6,437 nt of DNA. It comes from Candidatus Delongbacteria bacterium. GTDB taxonomy: Bacteria; JAGOEH01. This document shows, one piece after another, positions 1-6,405 of this stretch. A program made the translations under genes and the position numbers. Where the stretch lies: positions 1-6,437 of the forward strand of contig JAGOEH010000175.1 in NCBI GenBank assembly GCA_017997825.1, given 5' to 3'. The notes under the pieces were generated by a model. That model did not search any database, was not told the DNA's origin, and saw nothing but the letters and a program-made list of their open reading frames with translations. Positions within the stretch are counted from its first letter, which is position 1, and each line of letters begins with the position of its first letter.

Positions 1-140
1 CAAGAATTCATGACCATTTAACTTCTTTTTTCAAACTGGCGGATCAACTCCGGTATGATTCTATCGATGTGAGTTTTCTGAAAGCCCGTATCCATCAGTA
101 CTCCATCTTTCCGAACTTGGATTTTCACAGCTTTATCTGA
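1..140 (+). CDS. C-terminal end of an unidentified protein (5' truncated)
   Basis: The frame with codons starting at position 3 is open from the window edge to a TGA at 138-140 and gives the last 45 residues of a protein, ending NLDFHSFI. The other two forward frames hit stops within the first 20 bases, so this is the only frame that can be the end of an upstream gene. The tail is rich in aromatic and charged residues (FFKLADQLRYDS, FLKARIHQYSIF) and looks like a soluble helical segment. I recognise no family in it. It lies 17 nt before the next start on the same strand, as expected for the upstream member of an operon. The call rests on the open frame and spacing only, since 45 open codons could occur by chance. 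Confidence 0.55.
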   Translation, partial: RIHDHLTSFFKLADQLRYDSIDVSFLKARIHQYSIFPNLDFHSFI

Positions 141-142
141 CT

Positions 143-149
143 GGGAGGA
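143..149 (+). promoter_or_regulatory. Ribosome binding site deciding the ATG at 158
   Basis: GGGAGGA lies 8 nt before ATG 158 and only 5 nt before the in-frame TTG at 155. The better spacing and better codon favour ATG 158 as the start, making the protein one residue shorter than the longest open frame. Confidence 0.7.
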
Positions 150-157
150 CTCGATTG

Positions 158-1006
158 ATGAAACCCGCTATCGCGGTGGGGGTAGTTCTGGTTTGGATCA
201 TGGTCATTCAGGCCGCTGATTCTCTGGAACGAATCCATCATCGCCGTTTGCCTGTCTTTAGTGGACGAATGGAACTGGATGAATATCAAAATCCGGTCCT
301 CTTCGATTTGAGAAACAATGAGATTGTATTGGTGTCGAATGATTTTCTCCATCATGAGTCCAAACAGGTTTTCATGTATGAAACTCAATCGGTTCGGTTC
401 TATGCCAAAAGCAGCAGCTATTCCTCCTCGGTCGGTCTTCTGTTTTATAGTCCCTTTCGAAAATCCTATCTTTTAACCGATTATGAAATCGATTTTATTG
501 CGGATCAATTCCAGTTATCCCCCAATATTGAACCGGAACGGATCTTTTTTTTTGAACCCTCGTCACTCTACGTCTTTTCGGCTTCGAATGCTACTCTTTA
601 TTATTACCCCAATTTTCTGACCAGCCGTCAGATCGTTAAACCCCTTACGATTCCTCGATATCATACCATTGTCGGAAGTACCGACCAGCATGAATTGATT
701 ATTCTGGATAAAAAAAACTGTCAATTCTATTTTTTTTCCATCGCTTCCCAATCCGTTACTGAAGAATTACCGGAAGGAATAATGCCATGCCGGATGGTGG
801 TGAGCGAGAACCGAATCTATGCCTTGCCCGAGATCGGAGTCCATCTCTATATTGGTATCGTGGACCCCAGCCATAAGATGATATGGAATAAATGCCGACT
901 GACCGGATCGGAGGATCATTGGAGTGATCTGGCCGTCGATAAAAAAATGGTATTCACATTATCAGCAAATGGAGAATTAAGCCGTTGGGCGATTCGGGGA
1001 GAATAA
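158..1006 (+). CDS. Exported protein of unknown function, possibly beta-propeller-like
   Basis: This 282-residue protein begins with a classical signal peptide: MK, then a hydrophobic core (AIAVGVVLVWIMVIQA), with likely cleavage after the AA near residue 20. It is therefore secreted to the periplasm or beyond. No lipobox cysteine is visible. The mature part is almost all short beta-strand-like stretches alternating with polar turns, with no long helix or membrane segment. Recurrent hydrophobic/aromatic strands (LLFYSP, LYYYPNF, CQFYFFSI, RIYALPEIGVHLYIG) and a WD-like ending (VFTLSANGELSRWAI) suggest a beta-propeller or similar all-beta fold, but I cannot define clean blade repeats. It sits 17 nt after the upstream gene and overlaps the next by 22 nt, so it is probably co-translated with the large barrel and may work with it in the envelope. 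The gene is rich in homopolymer runs (T9, A8, T8, A7). The coding call is firm; the fold is a guess. Confidence 0.8.
   Translation: MKPAIAVGVVLVWIMVIQAADSLERIHHRRLPVFSGRMELDEYQNPVLFDLRNNEIVLVSNDFLHHESKQVFMYETQSVRFYAKSSSYSSSVGLLFYSPFRKSYLLTDYEIDFIADQFQLSPNIEPERIFFFEPSSLYVFSASNATLYYYPNFLTSRQIVKPLTIPRYHTIVGSTDQHELIILDKKNCQFYFFSIASQSVTEELPEGIMPCRMVVSENRIYALPEIGVHLYIGIVDPSHKMIWNKCRLTGSEDHWSDLAVDKKMVFTLSANGELSRWAIRGE
971..976 (+). promoter_or_regulatory. Ribosome binding site supporting a TTG start at 985
   Basis: GGAGAA lies 8 nt before TTG 985, inside the coding end of the preceding gene. The next in-frame candidate starts (TTG 1150, GTG 1159, ATG 1336) would delete the hydrophobic signal segment, so this site and codon are the best start for the large barrel gene. 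Confidence 0.55.
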
Positions 1007-4000
1007 GCGTCATCCCCGTTTTTTTCCGCCGGCTGTGCAAGCCTGATCAATTTATACCAGGTTGGGGTATTCTTTTCGGTCTGGTTATCATTTCCGGTAT
1101 TACAAATCTTTCAGCCGATATCCGCGATACCGTTATTCAATCGCATGCTTTGGATTCCGTGCGGTGGATTTCGGATTCAGTGAGATCCCGCATCGCAGAG
1201 CCGGCGCTTGAACGGATCCAACCGGATACGGCTTTCAAACTGCCGGTCAGTGATGGAGAGCGTTTGAAAATCAAGGGATGGAAAACCCTGGATTTCAGTA
1301 CCGGCGGTTCGGCCGATAATGGACTACAGCAATCCATGTACCTCTCCCTGAATGGTCAGATCAGCCGTCACTATCATTTGACCGGCGTTCTCAAAGATTA
1401 TCAGACTCCGATGTCGGAATATCAGGAGGGACAGAAGCTTCGTTCTTTGGATCAGGTCTATCTGATTTTACAGGGACCCGAGTTGAAGATTCGAATGGGG
1501 GATTTTTTTCAGGAGAAGAATCGTCGCGATTATTTGCCGGAACGTCAAAAAGTTCAGGGAATTGAGGCCGTTTACCGGAATCAGGCTGTTAGCCTGGGAC
1601 GGGCCCGGGGGGAATTCAGCACCTGTACCTTCAATGGACAGGATGGCAATCAGGGCCCCTATTATCTTTCAGCCAACGATGGGAACCGCTATATTATTAT
1701 CATTCAGGAAAGTGAAAAAGTATATTGGAATGGAAAACTGCTGAAAGAGGGTGACGGCCAGGATTATACTATTGACTATCTATCGGCCGCTGTTTATTTC
1801 AATCCCTCCCGCATGATTGGATCCGAAGATCGATTCTATGTCGAATTTGAGTATACCTCACTGAATTATGACCGATACCTGGGAGGATCCCATGTGGAGT
1901 GGAGCGGTTTGGCTCTCGATTATTACCGTAGCAGTGATCAGGTGGATTCGGACCTGAGTTACAGCTTGAGTCCAGCGGAAAGGAGAGCTATGGCCGATCT
2001 GGAAGGGGGAATTGAATACCTGATGCTGGATGGAATCGATACATTGGCCGAAGGGGAAGGGGATTATATCCGCCAGGATGATCATTTTGTCTATACCGGG
2101 AGTGGTCCCTATCGGGTTTCCTTTTATTATGCCGGTACCGGAAAAGGGGATTATCTTTACAGCGGGAATAACAGCTTCGTTTATGCCGGTTTCCGGAAGG
2201 GGGATTATCTCCCCGGCCGCCGGGTGGAAACTCCCCGGACGCGGGAATACTACCAATTGGAGTATCGGCATTCCGGAATTATCTCACTGGAAACCTCCGG
2301 CAGCATCAGCCGCTATCAGCCCAATAATCAGTCCGGATATGCCCAAACCGGTTACTGGATTACATCAGATTTTAGCTACCAAGCCGTAAGAATGAAACTC
2401 CTGGCTAAGGACCGCTCATTCCAAGCTGCTACCGCGGTACTTCCGGCGGAACATGCCCGAATCTATAATTACCCTCGATCCGAACCGCTGGGAGATATCC
2501 GCTGGGTCAATCTGAGTGCCGGGCTGAGTTCCCATCAAACCGGATTCAGCTGGTTTTCTTTGAACCGTGACTGGGATGTTTGGCATATCGAATATACCCG
2601 CGGACTTCAATCCCCGCAAGCCCGGTGGACCTGCCAAAACTGGTTTTCTTACAGCCGGAAGCTTGATACCCATCACGCTGCTCCTTTCCTCCATTCCCAG
2701 GTCAGCCTGAATTCCATTCCCCATATCGGGTTGATCGGAATGATGGAGTATAAACCGCAAACCCTTTATCCCGGTGACAGTAATTTCCTTATCATTCAAA
2801 ACCAATGGATCATGGATAACCCCTTGCCTCATCAATCCAATCATCATCTCAGCTCCAGTTTTCGCCGGGAGGAGTTCTACCATGATTCGGTACAATCACA
2901 AAGCAATTATAGTCTGACCCTGGAAGATCAACTGGTTTCCCGTACCGGATCGGAGATGGATTTCAAACTGATGACGGCCTATCGATGGAAACGGTATACC
3001 ATTCTCCGTCAGAATGAGGACTACTATCTGATTCTGTTCGATTTAAAACGGAATCGAAATGATGCACCGATCGGTTTTGAATGGCAGCACCAGTCCGGCA
3101 TCGAAGAATCATATTCCCTGGCCCGTCGATTCAAATCCGTGGCGGTCGGAACAGGGAATTACCGTTACGACTCCTTGCTTCAGGATTATGTTCCCGATTC
3201 CTATGGGGATTATATTCTGATCAAAGAGATTCTGAAAAGCAGTCAGACATTGGCCGGGGCCCAGGAAAACCTCAGCCTTAGCCTCAGACCCGGTTATTGG
3301 TTGGATAGGCTGAAACGCCTGGAATTTTCTTATCGCCACGCCCTGGATATCAAGGTCAAACAACCGAATTCACTGTGGAGGGGATTGGTTTATCCCATGG
3401 CCGGATTTATGGGAGAGATCCATAAAAAACAGCATGACTGGCAAAGCGAGTTGATTATCAACCTGAGTTCTACCACCGATTCGATTCCATCTCTTTTCAC
3501 TCATCAGCTCCGCCTGATGGGATCCTCCAGGACGGCCATTCAGGCCTATTATCAGGATTATTATCAGTCGGAAGATCAGCAGGCGCTGGGAATCAAATGG
3601 ATCGGTTCATTGAACGCTCACCGGGTTGAAACTTCAATCGAAAAGGGAGAAAAAGATCAGCGGTGGATTTCGATTCAAGCCCTCCGCTATGATTATTTCC
3701 ATTCGGAACTGAAGTGGAACTTTACCCTCTCTGCCGCTACATCGTTTCAGACCAGCTTGGGTATGACTCGGTATTCGTTGGACCCTTCCGGAACGATCCG
3801 GCATTATAGTATTCAAGAGAGTCTATCAACCCGGCTATACCGATCGATTTTCGTCACTATTCAATTCCAGTGGGATCATCTTTCATCCGCAAACGATCAA
3901 GTACCGATCCATTATTATATCGCATCGGGAAAGCAAGCCGGATCAAACGGGGAGTTTCACCTGAATCTCTCGCAGAATGTTTCTCAGAAAACCGAAGTAT

Positions 4001-4080
4001 CGCTCGATCTGACGTTAAGAAACTATGCGGCTCAACCCTCGCAAACCTTTGTTCGTCTCAGTTGGAAAAGCTATTTTTGA
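985..4080 (+). CDS. Large outer-membrane beta-barrel protein with SprA-like surface motifs
   Basis: This 1031-residue protein is predicted to be an outer-membrane barrel. The start is TTG at 985 with a ribosome site 8 nt upstream. It yields a long, positively charged N-region (RRLCK), a hydrophobic core at residues 26-42 and probable signal cleavage after LSA44. Residues about 100-215 form beta-rich segments (GDFFQEK at 172-178). Residues 223-290 hold a conserved-looking module: GPYYL, IIIIQESEKVYWNGKLL, G-QDYTIDY, then YVEFEY. Residues 359-408 carry a GDY/FVYxG repeat, and a related NYRYD...YVPDSYGDY segment lies at 725-743. The rest is long alternating amphipathic strands, ending in RLSWKSYF with a C-terminal Phe, typical of a BAM signal. 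Known context: similar motifs occur in large surface proteins of FCB-group bacteria, including SprA of type IX secretion, but SprA is more than twice this size, so I do not call it SprA. It overlaps the upstream gene by 22 nt and lies 10 nt before an Omp85-like gene. Its cargo or ligand is unknown. Confidence 0.8.
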   Translation: MGDSGRISVIPVFFRRLCKPDQFIPGWGILFGLVIISGITNLSADIRDTVIQSHALDSVRWISDSVRSRIAEPALERIQPDTAFKLPVSDGERLKIKGWKTLDFSTGGSADNGLQQSMYLSLNGQISRHYHLTGVLKDYQTPMSEYQEGQKLRSLDQVYLILQGPELKIRMGDFFQEKNRRDYLPERQKVQGIEAVYRNQAVSLGRARGEFSTCTFNGQDGNQGPYYLSANDGNRYIIIIQESEKVYWNGKLLKEGDGQDYTIDYLSAAVYFNPSRMIGSEDRFYVEFEYTSLNYDRYLGGSHVEWSGLALDYYRSSDQVDSDLSYSLSPAERRAMADLEGGIEYLMLDGIDTLAEGEGDYIRQDDHFVYTGSGPYRVSFYYAGTGKGDYLYSGNNSFVYAGFRKGDYLPGRRVETPRTREYYQLEYRHSGIISLETSGSISRYQPNNQSGYAQTGYWITSDFSYQAVRMKLLAKDRSFQAATAVLPAEHARIYNYPRSEPLGDIRWVNLSAGLSSHQTGFSWFSLNRDWDVWHIEYTRGLQSPQARWTCQNWFSYSRKLDTHHAAPFLHSQVSLNSIPHIGLIGMMEYKPQTLYPGDSNFLIIQNQWIMDNPLPHQSNHHLSSSFRREEFYHDSVQSQSNYSLTLEDQLVSRTGSEMDFKLMTAYRWKRYTILRQNEDYYLILFDLKRNRNDAPIGFEWQHQSGIEESYSLARRFKSVAVGTGNYRYDSLLQDYVPDSYGDYILIKEILKSSQTLAGAQENLSLSLRPGYWLDRLKRLEFSYRHALDIKVKQPNSLWRGLVYPMAGFMGEIHKKQHDWQSELIINLSSTTDSIPSLFTHQLRLMGSSRTAIQAYYQDYYQSEDQQALGIKWIGSLNAHRVETSIEKGEKDQRWISIQALRYDYFHSELKWNFTLSAATSFQTSLGMTRYSLDPSGTIRHYSIQESLSTRLYRSIFVTIQFQWDHLSSANDQVPIHYYIASGKQAGSNGEFHLNLSQNVSQKTEVSLDLTLRNYAAQPSQTFVRLSWKSYF
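1651..1854 (+). other. Encoded domain: 'SE-V-W-N-G-L-L, DY-IDY, EFEY' module
   Basis: These are residues 223-290 of the large barrel protein. In order: GPYYL (224-228), a run of four isoleucines leading into SEKVYWNGKLL (243-253), QDYTIDY (259-265), VYF (270-272), and EFEY (287-290). The pattern of a strand, an S-E-x-V-hydrophobic-x-G core, a DYxIDY turn and a closing acidic-aromatic strand is what I associate with immunoglobulin-like modules preceding the barrel in large FCB-type surface proteins. I name no database family for it. Confidence 0.55.
2059..2208 (+). repeat. Protein-level GDY repeat within the large barrel gene
   Basis: Residues 359-372 (GDY, spacer, FVYTG) are echoed at 388-402 (GDY, spacer, FVYAG), and a third GDY follows at 406-408. 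The same GGGGATTAT-type DNA core underlies each GDY. A fourth, more distant relative is YVPDSYGDY at residues 735-743. The segment is Gly/Tyr-rich and probably forms short beta-hairpins or a surface loop rather than membrane strands. Confidence 0.65.
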
Positions 4081-4083
4081 GGA
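4079..4083 (+). promoter_or_regulatory. Ribosome binding site overlapping the preceding stop codon
   Basis: GAGGA begins with the last two bases of the TGA stop of the large barrel gene and lies 7 nt before ATG 4091. A longer in-frame start at 4025 has no such site and would place charged residues before the signal peptide, so 4091 is preferred. The arrangement suggests translational coupling. Confidence 0.7.
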
Positions 4084-4090
4084 TAATCGG

Positions 4091-5512
4091 ATGAAACACT
4101 TGTTTTTAAAAGCAATTCTGATTATAGTGGTTATGGGGAGTTGGCGTTTGGCAGGTGCACAGCGCCTCCCTCTCGAGTTTCGGATTCCCCCCGGCGAGGA
4201 ATTGGAGGAGTTCCGGCAGTTGGCACGGAATTACCCGGAGGTGGATTCTCTCCAGTGGGATAGTTTGGTGCTTCAATTGAAGTCATTGCTGTATCGTTTG
4301 GAAAATCGGGGTTTCCCGGCTGCCCGGTTAGCGATAAACAGCCGGTCGGAATCGGGATATTTAATCGATGTTGAACCGGGACCTCTCATGCGCTGGGAGG
4401 CTTTTCGGTTTAACGGTGTCCGTTCCCGAATCTATTCCCGGGTTTTTAACCCGCTGCGCCATCGCCGCTACAATTGGAGCGAGATCCAAACCCGTTCCCG
4501 GGTTTTGCTCGGCTATAGTTTCATACGCTCCATTCGCTTCGATTCCCTGATCCTCCATTCAACCTCGGATCGAATGACCGCTGTTTTTCAGGTTCAGGAA
4601 ACAAAACGATCCGATCTGCAGTGTCTTTTATCCTACCAGGATAAACGATGGCTGGGATTCATTCGTTTTAAACAACTGGACTTTCTCTCTCAGGCCGCCG
4701 AATTGAATCTGAATTATGAACGGATGCAATCCGGATTATCGCAGCTGGAATGCTCATTGAATTACCCTTTTCCGTTCAATTGGCCGATCGAAGCCCGGAT
4801 ATCGGTCGGTCAACGGAGAAAAGAGATGGAATATCAACGCTTGAGGCTTTCATCGGCCTTATCCTATCTTAACCCCCAATCCTTCTGGCGGTTCGGAATT
4901 CAGGGGGCCGGTGAATGGACTCAGCCGGATAAGGAATGGATCACACCCTATTCGGTTTATGATCAACTGGAAGGTGGAGTCCGCTTATGGAGAGATACCT
5001 ATTCCAGTCCCCTTCAATCCTATTCCGGAATGAAATGGGAACTGACTTATCAAGTTAAGCATTACCGAGGACAGAATGAATCATTGACCCTGGAACAGCT
5101 GGATGCCGCCAGTCTGAATCTGATGATTCCGTCTTCGGTCTGGGGTGCGGAATGGAAAGCCCGGTGGTGTGGATTTACCCGAAAAAGTCTGTTATTGGAG
5201 GATGACTATTTGATCCCGGTAGGGGGTGCGGAATGGATGATGGCGTATCCGGCCGAATTTTTCAGGGTGTGGCGGATCGGGTATGGATACGGTGAACTGT
5301 TTCTTCGATGGGGAGATTCCGGCCGTCTCGGGATTTGGTATGAAAGGGCTTATGTGAATGATGGCGACTCTTCAGCCCGCATGCTGGATGATTGGGGGAT
5401 CAACCTGATGATTCCGATTCAATCTTCGAATCGATGGACCCAGATCCGGCTGGCATTCCCCGGACAAATCACAATGGATGAAATGGTGTTGTATGTTAAA
5501 ACGGTATTTTAA
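4091..5512 (+). CDS. Omp85/BamA-superfamily-like outer-membrane protein with two POTRA-like domains
   Basis: This 473-residue protein starts at ATG 4091, giving a clean signal peptide (MKHLFLKAILIIVVMGSWRLAGA, cleavage before Q24). Residues about 54-98 resemble a POTRA domain: helix LLYRLENRGFPAARL, then strands ending in YLIDVEPGP. A second POTRA-like unit spans about 100-170: FRFNGVRSR, RRYNWSEIQTRSRVLL, FIRSIRFDSL, VFQVQE. Residues about 175-473 are amphipathic strands ending KTVF, consistent with a 16-stranded barrel and C-terminal Phe. Omp85 proteins insert or translocate other proteins at the outer membrane (BamA, TamA, TpsB). At 473 residues it is too short for a five-POTRA BamA and closer to TamA/TpsB-type size. 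The conserved L6 loop normally carries (V/I)RG(F/Y); the matching place here, GGAEWMMAYP at 378-387, lacks the Arg-Gly. Its neighbour, a large barrel, is the obvious candidate client. Family placement is inferred from architecture and is moderately sure. Confidence 0.7.
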   Translation: MKHLFLKAILIIVVMGSWRLAGAQRLPLEFRIPPGEELEEFRQLARNYPEVDSLQWDSLVLQLKSLLYRLENRGFPAARLAINSRSESGYLIDVEPGPLMRWEAFRFNGVRSRIYSRVFNPLRHRRYNWSEIQTRSRVLLGYSFIRSIRFDSLILHSTSDRMTAVFQVQETKRSDLQCLLSYQDKRWLGFIRFKQLDFLSQAAELNLNYERMQSGLSQLECSLNYPFPFNWPIEARISVGQRRKEMEYQRLRLSSALSYLNPQSFWRFGIQGAGEWTQPDKEWITPYSVYDQLEGGVRLWRDTYSSPLQSYSGMKWELTYQVKHYRGQNESLTLEQLDAASLNLMIPSSVWGAEWKARWCGFTRKSLLLEDDYLIPVGGAEWMMAYPAEFFRVWRIGYGYGELFLRWGDSGRLGIWYERAYVNDGDSSARMLDDWGINLMIPIQSSNRWTQIRLAFPGQITMDEMVLYVKTVF

Positions 5513-5519
5513 CGGTGAC

Positions 5520-5526
5520 AAGGAGG
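5520..5526 (+). promoter_or_regulatory. Strong ribosome binding site for the M29 peptidase gene
   Basis: AAGGAGG lies 6 nt before ATG 5533. An in-frame GTG at 5515 sits upstream of and against this site and is not a credible start, so the protein begins MAVNRLDQ. Confidence 0.85.
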
Positions 5527-5532
5527 ATCAAA

Positions 5533-6405
5533 ATGGCTGTCAATCGATTGGATCAGGCTTCCCGGATCGCGATTCGGGATTGTATGGGGGCCAAACCGGG
5601 CGAAAAAATCTTGGTGATTACGGATGAATGGGCCCGTGAGATTGGTCTGTCGCTTTATCATCAGGCCCAGCACCTGGGTCTTGAAGCCTTACTGGTCGAG
5701 ATGAAATCAAGACAATTCAATGGTGAGGAACCCCCAACTGAAGTCGCTGAATTGATGAAAAAGTTCGATGTTGTCCTTTGTCCTACCCGGCGGTCATTGA
5801 CTCATACCGAAGCCAGACGAAATGCTTCCGCGCAGGGCGTAAGAATTGCGACTCTTCCCGGCATTACACGTGAGGTGATGATCCGGGGATTGAATGCCGA
5901 TTATTTTAAAATATCTCAGCTATGTTTACAGCTGAAAGCTATCCTTGAAAAGGGACATTCGATTCGCTTGACATCTCCCTCCGGAACGGAATTGTCAATG
6001 GACATAACCGGCCGGACAGCGTATGCCAGTAAGGGATTGTTTCATGCCAAAGGAGAAAGCGGGAATCTGCCCACCGGAGAAACCTTTCTGGCTCCCTTGG
6101 AAGGGACCACTCAGGGTATTCTGGTGGTAGACGGATCCATGGCCGGGGTTGGGTGTGTTCAGAATGATAAAATCTGGATTGAGATTAAGGATGGCTATGC
6201 TGTTCGTATCCAGGGCGGCCCTTCGGCCCGCAAGCTCAAGCGGTTGCTCGATCAGCATGGGATCGAGGCTCGAAATGTGGCTGAATTTGGAATTGGTACC
6301 AATGATAAGGCTAAAATCAGCGGGATTTTGCTGGAAGATGAAAAAGTGATGGGCACCGTTCATGTTGCCCTGGGAGACAATAAATCGATGGGGGGTAAAG
6401 TCTAG
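5533..6405 (+). CDS. M29-type metallo-aminopeptidase, cut short by an in-frame TAG
   Basis: The 290 residues read as a short-form aminopeptidase of the thermophilic M29 (AmpS/AmpT-like) family: metal-dependent cytoplasmic enzymes that remove N-terminal amino acids from peptides. No signal peptide is present. The N-terminal alpha/beta domain has RIAIRDCMGAKPGEKILVIT (10-29), NGEEPP (69-74), a CPTRRSLTHTEAR segment (90-102) and ATLPGI (110-115). The C-terminal half has GESGNLPTGE (174-183), VDGSMAG (199-205), AEFGIGTNDKAK (250-261) and MGTVHVALGDN (273-283). By comparison with the family, E183, E251 and H277 should be metal ligands or catalytic. The reading frame stops at TAG 6403-6405, just before the remaining His-x-Asp ligand pair, which is encoded in frame after the stop. 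As it stands the product would probably be inactive. It follows the Omp85-like gene by 20 nt in the apparent operon but has no evident envelope role. The family call is confident; whether it is a live gene is open. Confidence 0.85.
   Translation: MAVNRLDQASRIAIRDCMGAKPGEKILVITDEWAREIGLSLYHQAQHLGLEALLVEMKSRQFNGEEPPTEVAELMKKFDVVLCPTRRSLTHTEARRNASAQGVRIATLPGITREVMIRGLNADYFKISQLCLQLKAILEKGHSIRLTSPSGTELSMDITGRTAYASKGLFHAKGESGNLPTGETFLAPLEGTTQGILVVDGSMAGVGCVQNDKIWIEIKDGYAVRIQGGPSARKLKRLLDQHGIEARNVAEFGIGTNDKAKISGILLEDEKVMGTVHVALGDNKSMGGKV

Noticed and set aside
1858-2271. 137-codon open frame on the - strand, and the 2030-2389 + strand frame of 119 codons
   Set aside because: Both lie wholly inside the large barrel gene, whose frame has signal peptide, motifs and barrel pattern. 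Their translations are Pro/Ile/Gly-rich shadows of Gly- and Tyr-rich codons and have no ribosome site context worth noting.
2416-2895. 159-codon open frame on the - strand
   Set aside because: Antisense to the large barrel gene with no recognisable domain. The sense frame explains the sequence.
985-4080. Calling the large barrel SprA, the type IX secretion translocon
   Set aside because: Some motifs are reminiscent, but SprA is well over 2000 residues and this protein is 1031. No other type IX secretion gene is visible.
4025-4090. Upstream ATG extension of the Omp85-like gene
   Set aside because: It would add 22 residues before an otherwise perfect signal peptide and overlaps the large barrel gene. 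ATG 4091 has a GAGGA site at 7 nt spacing.
4435-4506. Repeated TTCCCGGGTTTT at about 60 bp spacing, the first with a hairpin-like CGGGTTTTTAACCCG
   Set aside because: Inside the second POTRA-like coding region with no gene boundary nearby. It is explained by coding for similar residues (SRVF and SRVL) and is not a terminator or regulatory repeat.
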